NCBI RefSeq assembly: GCF_905163445.1
Contig: NC_053195.1
Coordinates: 3,834,501-3,898,500, forward strand
Direction of reading: 5' to 3'
DNA: 64,000 nucleotides
DNA from: Pararge aegeria
Lineage: Eukaryota; Arthropoda; Insecta; Lepidoptera; Nymphalidae
The notes below the pieces were generated by a model. It was not told the origin of the DNA and ran no database searches. It worked only from the letters and a program-made list of their open reading frames with translations. The number at the start of each line of letters is the position of its first letter. Position 1 is the first letter of the stretch. Made by a program: the position numbers and the translations under genes. Positions 30,426 to 41,771 of this stretch are shown here, piece after piece.

Positions 30426-30736
30426 GCGGTGATAGCCCAGTAGGTAGGACTTCGACTTCGCTTTCGGGGGACCGAGTTCTAATTCCAGCACGCACATGTC
30501 AGTTACGTTTTAAGCAATGCCAAAATAAATATCGCTTGCTGCGACGGTGAAGAAAAATATCTTGAGGAAACCGGCATGCCTGAGAGTTCTCCATAATGTT
30601 CTCAAAGGTGTGTAGAGTCCATTAATCCGCACAGGGCCAGCGTGGTGATCTACGGCCTTAACCCCTTCTCATTGTCGAAGGGAACCTGTGCCCTGTAGTA
30701 GGCCGGTAGTGGGTTAATATGATGATGATGATGAAA
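30426..30736 (+). mobile_element. SINE C, full length
   Basis: Head GCGGTGATAGCCCAGTAGGT, GAGTTCTAATTCC (damaged B box), body to AGTAGGCCGGTAGTGGGTTA, and a GATGATGATGATG tail. The best plus-strand copy of the family. Confidence 0.85.
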
Positions 30737-30739
30737 TAC

Positions 30740-31660
30740 TAAAACTGCATGCCAAAGTTTTTGTTCGATTCCAAACGGATCAGACTATTTTTATCCTTAT
30801 ATTATTAAAATACAGCGTTATTTTGCTTGTATGTTATAAACGTTTTCAGTCATGGTGTAGTGTTTGCGTTTTCAAAACATTAAACGTACTTCATCGGGTA
30901 AGCAAGTATTTTTCACTCGCGTCTGAGTGTTATTATAACAATTTATTTGCTTTCACCACAGACAAGTGACAAATTATATGAGACACTTCAGACTGATATG
31001 CTTTTAAAGTTTGTTTATACTGTAATTTAATGCTTTAGTAAATGAATCTTTTTTCTCAGGTGAATGAGACGAAGAATTCTTCTCAAGAAGTTCATGACTC
31101 TCGTAATTTAAATACGAAAACTAAAACGGTCTACTTCAAGTAGGTGTCTTTTTGTAACGGCTGGGCCACGGGACATTCCCAAAGAGCGCCAAAGCGTCCA
31201 GCCACAAAAACGGACGTACTTATGAAAATATACCAAGTCAATAAGCCAGTATCAATCTCACGACTAATATGAATCGATTGACATCCCTCGCATAAAAATA
31301 CGAACCCTCATGTAGGCATATTCCTAACTTCTATTTCATAGAATAGTAAGCAGGATTTACCGTGGGAAGATTTAAAACGCTTTCGCTTAAATTGCTGCTT
31401 AAAATGTATTGCAAAGTATGCGGACTCTCACTCTCTTATACTTCCTAATTTTAACACTTCCAACATGAGACTGAAGGTTTGGTTTCACTTTAAAGATCAA
31501 GATTTTGGTTCTCAAAACTAATTGTTTCGGGGCGAACAACTAAGTAGTATATAACAACCAAAGATTTTAAACAAAAAAAAAGGCTATTAGTGCGACTATA
31601 TGCTTGGTCACTAACCCACATTCCTTGACTTGATAGTTAATTGACCTGTAATGAGTAGAT
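30740..31660. other. AT-rich stretch, nothing recognised
   Basis: No supported gene or repeat landmark. Confidence 0.4.
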
Positions 31661-31667
31661 AGATGAT

Positions 31668-31962
31668 ATTTATTACAGCGAGGTTACTATACAATTGATG
31701 AATTTTTTAAGGACAAGGTTGCTTGGAAGCATCCGGCTCCGCTTTCAGCTCTCACAAGATAGAAAAATGAATGTTAAAATGCAAAATGTAAATTGTTGAT
31801 GTTGGAAAAGAGCAACTGCTGAGTTTCTTGCCGGCTTCTTCTCGGTAGAATCTGCCTTCCGAACCGGTGGTAGAATCACTAAAAACACACAGACTTGACG
31901 TTTCAAAAGTGCTTATATTAGGCCTACTTGAAATAAATGAATTTTGAATTTTGAATTTTGAT
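31668..31962 (+). mobile_element. Jockey/CR1-like LINE, 3' end, very close to 26990-27262
   Basis: Only a handful of differences from the copy at 26990-27262 (for example AATGACAAGG versus AAGGACAAGG). Begins within the final codons and ends in the TTGAATTT repeat. Confidence 0.85.
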
Positions 31963-32254
31963 TAGTTATAGTATGGATCCTGAAAAGTCCTCACATTGCG
32001 TCAACTATTCTTGTTGTTCATTCCCTTAAGACAAATTCATCGCTTACATTAGATCCCACATTTCCCGCTAACAAACACAGAAGCGACATTGTTTAATATA
32101 TATTGCTCTAGGGTGTGCCAAAGAAATAAACATACATATAAAAACACACTCGAAAAATTAAAATGGCGCGATTGTACATAAATGATGGTCCAGTAGGTTA
32201 TCCAAGTTGGTTCAGTTCAGTAAAGAAAGTTAGACGATCGATACCTTGTATACA

Positions 32255-32450
32255 ACTGCCTCTTTTTTCTAGCGGGTGGCATATTCAACTACGGATCTTA
32301 AGGTCCCTGGTTCGATTCCCTGGTTTGGCCGTACCAAAAATTTATATTGGGGTTTTGTACAAAACAAATCTCATTAGAAGTTCCCTTTGTTTTCAATCGC
32401 GGAATAAAAATTTTATTCCTACGGGATAGGACATATTTCCTACGAATTTA
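32255..32450 (+). mobile_element. tRNA-derived SINE-like element, other family
   Basis: Head-like CTAGCGGGTGGCATATTCAA with a good B box CTGGTTCGATTCCCTGG (32309-32325). Downstream sequence is not shared with SINE A, B or C. Confidence 0.45.
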
Positions 32451-32454
32451 TATT

Positions 32455-32800
32455 TTCGCTATGCCTTTGTTCCGTAATTATGATTTTATCAGTATTTAAT
32501 AAAGTACTAATGAAATAAATGTTTTCAGCATTATTCGAAATGCCCCCGGGAGTAAATAAAAAACGTTACCTTAAAGTAAAAAGCTAAGTTTTTTGTTACT
32601 TTGTTTGGTTTTTTGGATTTTTTATTAAATCCCCGGGGCTGGGGTTTTGCTTGATAAATTAAATCAAAGCTATTACTAAGTAAAATAAATGGTTTTCAGA
32701 TTTATCATTAACTTGGACGGATCAGTTTGAGTTTTATTTGGTAAAATCACGGACATATAATATATTATTTTCATGGAACAGTCAATCATACTAAGGGACG
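32455..32800. other. No gene; two short C/G-rich palindromic spots
   Basis: GCCCCCGGGAG (32541-32551) and ATCCCCGGGGCTGGGG (32629-32644) stand out in AT-rich sequence. Confidence 0.35.
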
Positions 32801-32819
32801 ACATGAGCAGATCCAGAGT

Positions 32820-33372
32820 TAGGTACTAACATAGCACGCCGTGTTCGATGAACCGAGCGACGTTGGTTCCCAAGGAGCTGAAATGGAACCCTGGCACCGT
32901 TAAACGTAACTTTGGTGATAGACCTCCGAAAGACAAAACGCGGGGAGCCAATAGTGCAATTAGCAAAAGCCAGTGGAATTTGTACCTCTCTACAATAGAT
33001 GATCACATAACATGTCCATTGGTTGACATGATAGGTAATGATTGTGATACTTGGGTCAAAGTTCATGAAATATCCAATAAAATGTCAATGGCACTGCAAG
33101 TAGGTACGATTAATAAAATTATACCAATACTGGCGCAAGAAACTTGCCAAATGTACATAATAAATCGGAGACCAGCGAAAATCTACAAAACAAATCAGAC
33201 GAAATCTAAACTGTATACGTGTCTCCTTTTGAAGAACATGTCGAGACTTGTACGTGGCACAAATAAAGCTTCTGAAAAAGAAATGAATAATATTATACAG
33301 GCAGACATGGTTTTGAATTCTAATGGAATACAATGGTTACGACACGAACTGCCAGTTCTAGGTACCAACTGA
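32820..33372 (+). pseudogene. Open frame fused from an RTE-like relic and unknown sequence
   Basis: A 174-codon plus frame starts at 32848. Its first ~40 residues (LVPKELKWNPGTVKRNFGDR) resemble the RTE ORF2 C-terminus. The remainder, with a hydrophilic Lys-rich end, is not recognised. The opposite strand is also partly open, so the length may be due to low stop density. No splice or promoter evidence was seen. Confidence 0.35.
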
Positions 33373-33484
33373 ATATGAAAAATGTTTGTGTAACACAATG
33401 AATCGTAGACTGAATTCACCTACTATGCAATTTTACAGAAAATCACAAAGGCAAATAAATGCTTAACTTTTAAAAAAAAAATTA

Positions 33485-33735
33485 AAATAAATATACTACG
33501 ACAATACACACATCGCCATCTAGCCTCAAAGTAAGCGTGGCTTGTGTTATGGATACTTAAATGACTAAAGAATATTTTATGAATAATATATATAAATATT
33601 TATAATATACAGATAAATACCAAGATACTGAAAAACATTCATGTTCATCACACAAACATTTTCCGAATGTGGAAATCGAACCAACGGCCTTGGACTCAGA
33701 AAGCAGGGTCACTTCCACTGCGCCAGTCGGCCGTC
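33485..33735 (-). mobile_element. SINE A, full length (minus)
   Basis: ATATACTACGACAATACACA to CTGCGCCAGTCGGCCGTC, moderately diverged (GTGGAAATCGAACCAACGG). Confidence 0.85.
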
Positions 33736-33874
33736 AAATTAAATATTTAATTATTAAATAGTTAATAATAATTATACTTATATAATAATGCTACAAACGT
33801 TTTTAAAGTAATATTAATATTTATTCTGGTTTTTTTTTTTGCAACCAGTCGCTTGCGATGTGGCTTAGGCGACG

Positions 33875-34035
33875 GATAATTTCTAAATCTTCTCTGGTCT
33901 GGTCTGGTGACAAGTGACCAACCTATCGACAGAGGACATGTTGCGATAGGGTACGGTTTAAATACTATAACTGCCAAAACCCGTAACAGCTTAGCCCGTA
34001 CTACAAGGAGAGATTGCATTCAAGGGCAGTTTTAG
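33875..34035 (+). mobile_element. SINE B, body fragment
   Basis: CTCTGGTCTGGTCTGGTGAC, CCTATCGACAGAGGACATG, AACAGCTTAGCCCGTACTAC and GATTGCATTCAAGG. Confidence 0.55.
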
Positions 34036-34039
34036 TAGA

Positions 34040-34845
34040 ATAACTATTAAAAAAAAATTACACGTGTATTGTCAAATATACAAAAACCAACGCGCTTTCG
34101 GAGGTTGCATTCTAGTGAGTATCCACCTGTAAGAACACTCGAAAAGTCGTGCAAACTTTAGTGTGCTAGCACAAGCAACACGTTCGTGCCATTTTCATAA
34201 GATACTGGGGAAATTGTACTAGCACAAGCTTTCTTTGACACCACATCTTATTTCAAAAGAGTCATGTCGATCAATCGCAGCAACTGATACTCGTCTGTAA
34301 ACGACAATTTAGAAGCGATGTATTGCTGCCTTTTTTTTAGAATGTTTGTTCACGGACTAAATAGATGGCCTACCTGATCGTTTGTGGAAAACTATCGTTT
34401 AAGACAAGGCAACTATAAGCATGGCATGCAACGAACCGTCCTACAACATGCCACTCAGTGACTGTCAACCTGAGGCGTAGGTGTTAAGGTTCATGTTATG
34501 AATTTAATATGCGATTTGCTCGCAATCGATTGCTGCGACGGATTGCTCGTGAATAGGGCTCTTTATGAAACAATTAGGTATTCAAATATAGATGGCTACC
34601 TATTTATAGGAACAAATAATTGCGGTGTTATCTCCTACTTATTAATTATAGTTGCCAACAACTCCCACGGGTATTGTTTAATCGCGGTAATCATATTTCC
34701 GACTTTTGTTTCATGGATAAATACGAGGAGCAATAAAAAAAGATTGGAGTGGATCTGCGACGAAACGCTGAAACCGTATTATAATTATTATTTAACTCTT
34801 TATTTGTAGAGAACAAAACAATACAAACAGAAGGATTAAGAAAGA
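34040..34845. other. AT-rich stretch with an unrecognised 103-codon frame
   Basis: The plus frame 34498-34809 has a hydrophobic centre (VISYLLIIVANN, YCLIAVIIFPTFVSW) but no recognised family, signal or splice context. Probably chance. Confidence 0.3.
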
Positions 34846-34849
34846 AGTA

Positions 34850-34920
34850 GAATACAAGAGGCGGCCTTATCGCTTAATAGCGATCTCTGCCAGGCGACCT
34901 TTGAATTAGCAAAAAAAAGA
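34850..34920 (-). mobile_element. LINE 3' UTR fragment (minus)
   Basis: GGCGGCCTTATCGCTTAATA, then AGCGATCTCTGCCAGGCGAC: the reversed hairpin signature described at 6675. Confidence 0.6.
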
Positions 34921-35444
34921 GGGGAAAATAGGCTGCTGGTGGTACAAATTTTTCAAATACATAATACATACTAATACATAAACTAGTTTACATATAATAA
35001 ATATGTAAATACGGTATAAAATAAATATGTAATAAACCGTATGTGTTACACAAAGATTATCAAATAATACAAAGCAGTGAGCGTAGTATAGTAACATATT
35101 AAACAAAAATAGGGCGTTTCTGAATTGAACACCCTGGCGCCGGCATGGCAACGAAACCAACTTGACGTTGACACGGACGAAGTAAGCTTTTAACCTTACT
35201 AAAGCACAATCGCAGGAGTCTACTCTCCCTAGTTAAACATAGACAAAGACTGCATATTTTATGACAAAAAATTAAATACGAAAAATGCTATTTAATATTA
35301 GTAAATTTAAAATTTAAATTATTTAAAATAAGTTTAAATAAAATCTTTTCGTATGTTATATTCAAAGAAATTATAAAATTCAATAATACCATGCTATGAA
35401 TAAACCAATATATGAATATGAAGCTTGAATTTTAGTCTATGTTT

Positions 35445-35609
35445 ACTAGCTGATACCCGCGACTTGTCCGCGTCGTTAAGGCTTTTTTATTCCCGCGTGA
35501 ACTTTTATATTTCCATGTCAAAGTTCATCCAAATCCGTTCAGCCATTTTTGCGTGATTGAGTAACAAACATCCACACTTTCACATTTATAATATTAGTAG
35601 TATAGGATT
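35445..35609 (-). mobile_element. Helitron-like element, family 1, short
   Basis: ACTAGCTGATACCCGCGACT start (reversed 3' end with CTAGT), then ATCCAAATCCGTTCAGCC and CACATTTATAATATTAGTAG (reversed 5' start). Confidence 0.7.
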
Positions 35610-35947
35610 CATTATAACCATTGTGTGCAATAAAGTGATTATCTATTATCTATCTATCTATTCCATGAAAGATACATTCATTAAGTACGTTTCAAAAGTA
35701 AAAAAAAAATCCACACCGGAACTAGAATACCAGCTTTTCCCGGCTGTTATGCCAAAAACGGAAAACATGCGGGGGAATTTGTCGCTATATTTAAGTCAAC
35801 ACAAGTCACTAATTGAGAAAAAAGGTATCAAAAGATGAACTGCATGTGGTCTAATACGCGTGTATTTTATGAAATTCACACGAAGGAAAATGATCCAAAT
35901 GACAAGAGAGTAAGGGAATGAAATAGCGTACCATAAATATAGATCGC

Positions 35948-36223
35948 GTGCTTAACGAGATTGCTTGTTGGTCTTTTTATCGACTAATGTGCTTTTACAT
36001 AGTTTTTTCTGTTTTCGTTTCAGGACTTTCCGCAAGAGATGTACAGAAAAAGAGAATTTATGTAACTGGACATCGTTTTTGGAAAGAAGGAAAAGGAAAA
36101 ATCAAGCAAGGAATTATCAAGCGACTCGTAGCGGATAAAACTTCTTATTCGGTGTACAATATTTTTGTTGGAAGACCCGTAAAGAGCAATTTTTTATTCG
36201 CAAATAGTTCTAAAGCTATTTAG
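35948..36223 (+). CDS. Exon-like open frame, basic protein, unrecognised
   Basis: The frame runs from an ATG at 35948 to a stop at 36223 (91 codons). The first 29 residues are hydrophobic, like a signal peptide; the rest is Lys/Arg-rich (KKRIYVTGHRFWKEGKGKI, IIKRLVADKTSYSVYNIFVG). A good splice acceptor (TTTTCTGTTTTCGTTTCAG, 36006-36024) lies inside the hydrophobic part. An alternative is therefore that a 3' exon starts at 36025 and the 'signal' is only a polypyrimidine tract. No recognised family and no partner exon found. Confidence 0.3.
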   Translation: MLNEIACWSFYRLMCFYIVFSVFVSGLSARDVQKKRIYVTGHRFWKEGKGKIKQGIIKRLVADKTSYSVYNIFVGRPVKSNFLFANSSKAI

Positions 36224-36566
36224 AACTATCGTAGTAAGTTTGTTCTTAGTTATGTTTGGAGAAAAGCCAACAACTATGCATGTATGTGTAGCAGGTTCCA
36301 TGTAAAAAGAGCACTGACGTAAAATTAACAAACAGATTTTAGAGCAATGCAATAGAGCCGTACCATGCTTTTCAGATTTTTCCTTTTTCCAAAATATGGT
36401 ACACAATAAGGTTAGGCTTAAATTTGTGTACATAGAATTATAAACATGACTAAATTATTTTAAGAATCGCCATCAATTACAAATCGCCAGACAATCTTTT
36501 ACTAGAGAATAAAATTTCGTTCGGACGTTTTCATTAGTCTTAAATTTGCTACATAAGAAAAATGTA

Positions 36567-36755
36567 TTGTCTGTAAAGTCGAGGATGAAAATTACACGTG
36601 ATAATGTCTAAGAAAACATTTGCGTCACAAGCCGAACGCTTAGGCTGATCGCGCCTCTACATCGCTTGTTCCGCGCTCTCGCTTGCACGCTCGGCTAAAG
36701 CACATCATGATAATCAGTCATGCTTCTTATATTTAACTAGCTGTAATTTAAGTAG
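36567..36755 (+). repeat. Unclassified repeat M, internally deleted copy
   Basis: TTGTCTGTAAAGTCGAGG start and TCTCGCTTGCACGCTCGGC match the copy at 39887-40401; about 300 bp of the middle is missing. Confidence 0.55.
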
Positions 36756-36777
36756 TAGTTAGCTTAATTATTATTCA

Positions 36778-36860
36778 ACTAGCTGTTCCCCATTTCACTT
36801 AGTGAAGGGGCGTAATATTATTAAGCATAACAGCGGCAACTCTATCCCTTACTCGTAGAA
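36778..36860 (-). mobile_element. Helitron-like 3' end with strong hairpin
   Basis: Plus-strand ACTAGCTGTTCCCC, then TTTCACTTAGTGAAGGGG. Reversed, this is a CCCCTTCACT/AGTGAAATGGGG hairpin followed by AACAGCTAGT, the classic Helitron terminus. The 5' limit was not found. Confidence 0.55.
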
Positions 36861-37458
36861 ACCACTCCCGTGCGTCCCGTCATTTAAGTATTTTATTATC
36901 TCCTAAAGTAAGCGTCCAAATAACAGGCTTTAAAGGGTCAGGGTTTATCTACATGCGATTGTCATGATAAGAAAAATACTTTTATTTGTAAGGATTAATA
37001 TTTTATGCCTAATAATGAAAATTAGTAGATAAATAAAACATCAGCTCTCGCATACTAGGCGAAAGATTTCTAAGAAAATTCCATTTCCGTCTAATTTCAA
37101 GCACAGCGCATTAAACCAGCGCACATTTTATATGGCACTGATTACATTGACTTTTACGAGTCACGGAATATACACGATGCCGTTAAGTTGAGATAGAAAT
37201 ATGCAACATCGTTGCGGGATTTGAATATCTTTACATTACTCAAATTTATGTAACTTATGTAGCTCAGTTATTAAGAATTTTATAACTTGGGAAGTTGAAG
37301 TTTCAGATCGATTTTATTGCGATGTATGATTGTGATTAGAAGTGCGCAATTTGCCTACCCCTAAAGAGAAAGGTTTTTTCTAGTTGGATATAATTTCATT
37401 ATGCGTCTGGGAGGTTGCTAAAAATGTAAATTTAGTTTTCTTAATTATGTACAGCTTG

Positions 37459-38005
37459 CTTTTTGACGAAACAGCGTCTTATATTGCGATGGAGCCGGCT
37501 GCACGCACGAAAAAACATGACTCATGCGGCGTCACCTCGCAGACGTTCCATTTAAGGCTTTAAGTGCAAGCGAGAGCGCGGAATGAGCGACAAAAAGGCA
37601 CAATCGGCCTGTGCGTTCGGCAGCGTTCGACATCTGTCTCTCTCCTACTTGAGTGAGCGATGCGTCCGCGTGGACAGCTGCTACACAATAATACATTTAC
37701 ATTTTTCGTCAAGTATGAAGTGCAGTGAAAAATGAATGAGGTGTCAATTGTTTAGAGCAACGATGATGATAGAAACTATGGAAATTGTAAAAAAAAATTG
37801 ACATTATTGTATTTATGCGTACAAATAAATGTAACTCGTTTACTAAAAAACTTTACCTCCTATATATCCATACAAAATATCTATCAACCAAATAAAATTA
37901 AAAATTTCTTTTGAAAAATGCAACCATTCTTTCAGCACTTTCTTATGACGTTTCTTATGACGTTGTCACGTTCAACTTTCGTCAGTAAACCGACTTTACA
38001 GACAA
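37459..38005 (-). repeat. Unclassified repeat M, copy 1 (arm of a large inverted repeat)
   Basis: Reverse complement of 39887-40401. Shared blocks include TGGAGCCGGCTGCACGC, GCAAGCGAGAGCG, CTACTTGAGTGAGCGATGCG, GTCACGTTCAACT and CGACTTTACAGACAA. Its outer parts carry ACGTTGTCACGT-type sequences, suggesting degenerate terminal inverted repeats. Confidence 0.7.
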
Positions 38006-38009
38006 TCCT

Positions 38010-38828
38010 AATCCTGAGTTTGCCTGGCATAGATCGTTTTTAAGCATTAAGGCCGCTTTTGTATTCTGCTTCTGTCTTTGTTTTTCCATTCTTCTTTTGT
38101 TTCAATGTTATGTGCAAAGAAAAAATGACGATTGTAATATCTTTCGCACAAATTATATTTTTTGTGAGCCTCCAGACCACACAGAAGATAAGATTCGTGA
38201 GCAAAGCTACCACCCGTACTTTACTATTTCAGTATTAATTATTAACATTCTGACTAAGCTGAAATTAATTGTCAATCTACGAAGCGTGCATGACAATTAA
38301 TTATTCTATTAATTACAATAATTATTATTGTCGACTTAGCATCAATGTCACAAGGGATAGGTACCCTTTGAACTTAGCACATAATTTAATATATCGAGCC
38401 TTTACCGCAGAATTAGCGTAACCGACAAACAAAATTAATTTCAAAAGAAGCTTTATATACACAAATAAGCCGTTTTTTCAAAAGTTTTAGATTTGTCGGA
38501 TACACTAATTCAGCGGTACTGGCTCAATATTTCTCCTTCTCGTATCCCTTTCTTATTAATAACCTAATTTACTTTTAATTCTAATTACATAAATTCACAT
38601 GGTACCGAAATGATTACTGGCATGTGATGATAATTTATTTACTAGAACGAATTTCCCTAGCGCGGCTTGCGGGAGGAGTTAACTAGTAGAGATCGTCACG
38701 TAAGTATAAAGCGTTATTTATTCTACGTCCAGTGTTGTTCGGATATTATCGTCAAGTACGAGCCGCGATAGGTGTTAAAATCATGTGTTAACTAAATGTG
38801 ACTTTTTATTACGCGGTTTTGTACGTCG
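38010..38828. other. AT-rich stretch between repeats, nothing recognised
   Basis: The open frame at 38097-38300 has no recognised product. Confidence 0.4.
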
Positions 38829-38836
38829 GCCACAAG

Positions 38837-38980
38837 CAGTGGCGTGCACTTCATAGATGCACAAAATCACTGCCTAACCTCAAATTTATATATAACTCGT
38901 ATAGGAGGAGAACTTTTGCCCTTTTATGCAATTTTCTTGTTGTATGCCTACCCTGGTAATAAATTCAGTGCACGCCAGTG
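38837..38980 (-). mobile_element. hAT-type MITE, copy 2
   Basis: 144 bp, inverted repeats CAGTGGCGTGCACT / AGTGCACGCCAGTG (one mismatch), flanked by the 8-bp duplication GCCACAAG (38829-38836 and 38981-38988). The interior matches the reverse complement of the copy at 23082. Confidence 0.93.
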
Positions 38981-38988
38981 GCCACAAG

Positions 38989-39150
38989 CTTTTGCCCGCG
39001 TCGTTCGTTCATATTTTTTCGGTTTTTGACCAATCCCGTAGGAAATCGATACTCTCCGTCCCGTTTACTAACTCTATACCAAAAATAAGTTTGATTGGTT
39101 GCTTGGTTAGGGTGCGACAAACAAACAAAAAAACAAACACACTTTCGCAT
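38989..39150 (-). mobile_element. Helitron-like relic next to the MITE
   Basis: TTTTGCCCGCGTCGTTCGTT and ACAAACAAACAAAAAAACAA with ACACTTTCGCATT resemble reversed family 1 Helitron ends. Confidence 0.4.
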
Positions 39151-39159
39151 TAAAACATT

Positions 39160-39880
39160 AGTTTAGATAGTTAAGATGTACCAAAGCAAAAAAGAGAAAT
39201 TTGACAACGCACTATTGCTAAGTAAATTTTCAACGTGAAAACTTATTCATCGATTCTTTGGGATTATTCAACTGATTTATTATAGTATCTGAAATAAACA
39301 ATTCAATAATCTTTTAGATGTCTGAGGACAGACATTGAGTCAGAATGACCGAATGTTAGCAAATCTGCCTTTGTATGTACTTTTGGTTAAAGGTATCTTC
39401 GTTCATACTGGTCAAAATTATGCATAATCTGTGGTCGGTATACGTTGGAGTGGGAATTTAAAATGACAGGAACCCAGATCAAGAAGGAAGGTCATAAAAA
39501 GGGGGGGGGGAAATTGAGGTACAGAGGCGTATATATTCATCAATCTAAGAGATAACTTTATCTCACACTTCAGAAGTTATCTCTTTGTAGTTAATAAAAA
39601 GTGTGCTATAGGTAAGTTCAGGTCGAGTGATGTTTGAGTTTATAATATGCCATGTTGTAATTAGAGCTACTAAAACGATTGAACGTTGTTATATATGAAT
39701 ATGGGGTTCTCTTTTATATATCTATATATTCCAAAAAAATTTTAACTAGCCCGCGACTTCATAATATGCGTTAAATTTCTGATTTCCCGCGAGGGATTCG
39801 AGATGAAAATGTACTAAAATTATACTACGATACATAACCATTGCATGTTCCGAGGAGGCTTTAGCTACTAGTTTAAAAAA
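39160..39880. other. AT-rich stretch with a G10 run and a 12-bp hairpin
   Basis: A run of ten G lies at 39501-39510. AAGAGATAACTT (39547-39558) and AAGTTATCTCTT (39574-39585) form a perfect 12-bp hairpin with a 15-nt loop. No gene. Confidence 0.6.
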
Positions 39881-39886
39881 AATCGG

Positions 39887-40401
39887 TTGTCTGTAAAGTC
39901 GGTTTATTGACGATAGTTGAACGTGACAACGTCATAATAAAATACATGGAATGGTTGCATTTTTCAAAAGAAAATTTTAACTTTATTTGTTTGATAGATA
40001 TTTTGTATGGATATAGAGAAGGAGATAAATGGAAATCGCAATTGAATTGATCGAGTAACATTTATTTCTACGAATAAATACAATTATGTCATTTTTGCTA
40101 TAAACAATTGACACCACATTCACTTTTCGCTACACTTTATACTTGACGAAAATATATAAATATATTATTGTATAGCAGCAGTTCACGCGGACGCATCGCT
40201 CACTCAAGTAGGAGAGGGACAGATGTCGAACGCTGCCGAACGCGGAGGCCGATTGTGCCTCTTTGTCGCTCGTTCCTCGCTCTCGCTTGCACTTCAAGCC
40301 TTAAATAGAACGCCTCAGAGCGAGGTAACGCCGCATGAGTCATGTTATTTCATGCGTGCAGCCGGCTCCATCGAATTATAAAACGTTGTCACGTCAAAAA
40401 G
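39887..40401 (+). repeat. Unclassified repeat M, copy 2 (arm of a large inverted repeat)
   Basis: Starts TTGTCTGTAAAGTCGGTTTA and contains AACGTGACAACGTCATAATA near the left and TTATAAAACGTTGTCACGT near the right end. The 12-mers ACGTGACAACGT and ACGTTGTCACGT are exact reverse complements. GC-rich centre without an open frame. Confidence 0.7.
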
Positions 40402-40424
40402 TCTGCAGTTCTCCGAAAAAGAAA

Positions 40425-40458
40425 CTGAAGTCCTGACCAGTAGGCTATCACCGCTTAT
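40425..40458 (-). mobile_element. SINE C head fragment
   Basis: ACTGAAGTCCTGACCAGTAG and GCTATCACCGC. Confidence 0.5.
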
Positions 40459-40759
40459 TACTACCATACTATACCGCTAATTAAACCATATATTTTCTTT
40501 ACAAATATCTATACTTTTAAACAAAAATATATGGTGTAAAGCTTGATGTAAAGCCTTTAGTATCAAGCAACCCAAGAAACTTTTTTAGGGACTTAAAACT
40601 AATTTGATGGAGTATTATTATTTGGAGGATGTATCAAAGGTATAAACTCGTCTCTTACGTAGAACGTATTCCTTGAGCTGGGAAAGCCTTGATAAGTGAA
40701 ACCTAAGATAGTCAGAATATCTATTCTATTCTGAATATAATAAATTGCATATAAATATA

Positions 40760-40907
40760 TAAATAAATATATAACGACATTGCACATATCGCCATCTAGC
40801 CAAAAAAATCATGTTCATCGCACAAACATTTTCCAGTTGTGGGAATCGAACCCACGGCCTTGGCCTCAGAAAACAGAGTTGCTGCCCACTGCAGCCAATC
40901 AGCCGTC
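40760..40907 (-). mobile_element. SINE A with internal deletion
   Basis: ATCGCCATCTAGCC is joined directly to ATCATGTTCATCGCACAAAC, losing about 100 bp of the body. The B box (GGGAATCGAACCC) is intact. Confidence 0.85.
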
Positions 40908-41045
40908 AAATGGGGTCCAAAGTGTTGGAATGGCGACCCCGCACCGGTAAACGCATCGTTGGTCCCTACGAGGTGGATAGACGACATCAAGCGGGTCGCT
41001 GGGCGGAAACAAGCGAACTAGGTCCGAGGATTTTGAAACTCCCTA
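40908..41045 (+). mobile_element. RTE-type LINE fragment
   Basis: Reads GPKCWNGDPAPVNASLVPTR-like and GGTAAACGCATCGTTGG / GATAGACGACATCAAGCGGG, the RTE ORF2 C-terminus. It joins the SINE A head directly. Confidence 0.65.
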
Positions 41046-41140
41046 CAAAATACTCAAAATCGAAGCTTAAATTCAATAAAGCTAAAATTTTAAATAAATT
41101 GGTACAAAAGATGCATCTCTTCTATAATTTTTTTTTTACA

Positions 41141-41336
41141 TCCTACTATTATTATAAATGTGAAAGTATGGATGTTTGGATGTTTGTTACTAAATCACGC
41201 AAAACACGCTAAACGGATTTGGATATAAGGCTTGCAAAAAGACAGCTTTGAAACTATTGTATACCGGGGAATAAGAGAGTTCCCGTGAGAATAAAAAACC
41301 TTGATCCACGCGAACAAAGTCGCAGTTATGGGCTAG
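41141..41336 (+). mobile_element. Helitron-like element, family 1, with both ends
   Basis: Starts TCCTACTATTATTATAAATG after an A and ends ATGGGCTAG followed by T, fitting Helitron insertion between A and T. 196 bp, no coding capacity. Confidence 0.72.
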
Positions 41337-41339
41337 TTT

Positions 41340-41765
41340 CTTCATATAATGAATAAGATTTAAAAACCTAACATTGGATATCAACTAAGGTTGGTTGATT
41401 AGGTCCGGTGTATCGACTATCGATAGAACTATATTTATACTAATACTACAAGAAAATATTAGACAAGGACATATATTATATCACTGTATCCGTAGGTAGT
41501 ATTATTAAAGTTCAATTAAGCCATTAATCAGTCTAGACAATATCGATCCTGGCCTCTTTATAAACATTTATAAAACAGGCACAGTTGACTGAGTTTCCAC
41601 TATGGGATCGGCGGTCTCACACAGATTTAACCAAAGTTTTACGTTTTGTTAAATTACGTAGGGTCATTGATATATGTAAAGGACCGGCCGAAAGGCACAT
41701 GAAGTATCTCCTTGTAAATATATCAATACTTATCTTGCTAGTAGCACTAGTTGAAGATTCAGACA
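41340..41765. other. No gene supported
   Basis: The plus frame 41585-41773 (62 codons) has no recognised product; nothing else was recognised. Confidence 0.4.
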
Positions 41766-41771
41766 CACTTT

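Noticed and set aside
36567..40401. CpG-rich blocks as promoter islands of a host gene
   Set aside because: They recur as three copies of repeat M, so a repeat explains them better than a promoter.
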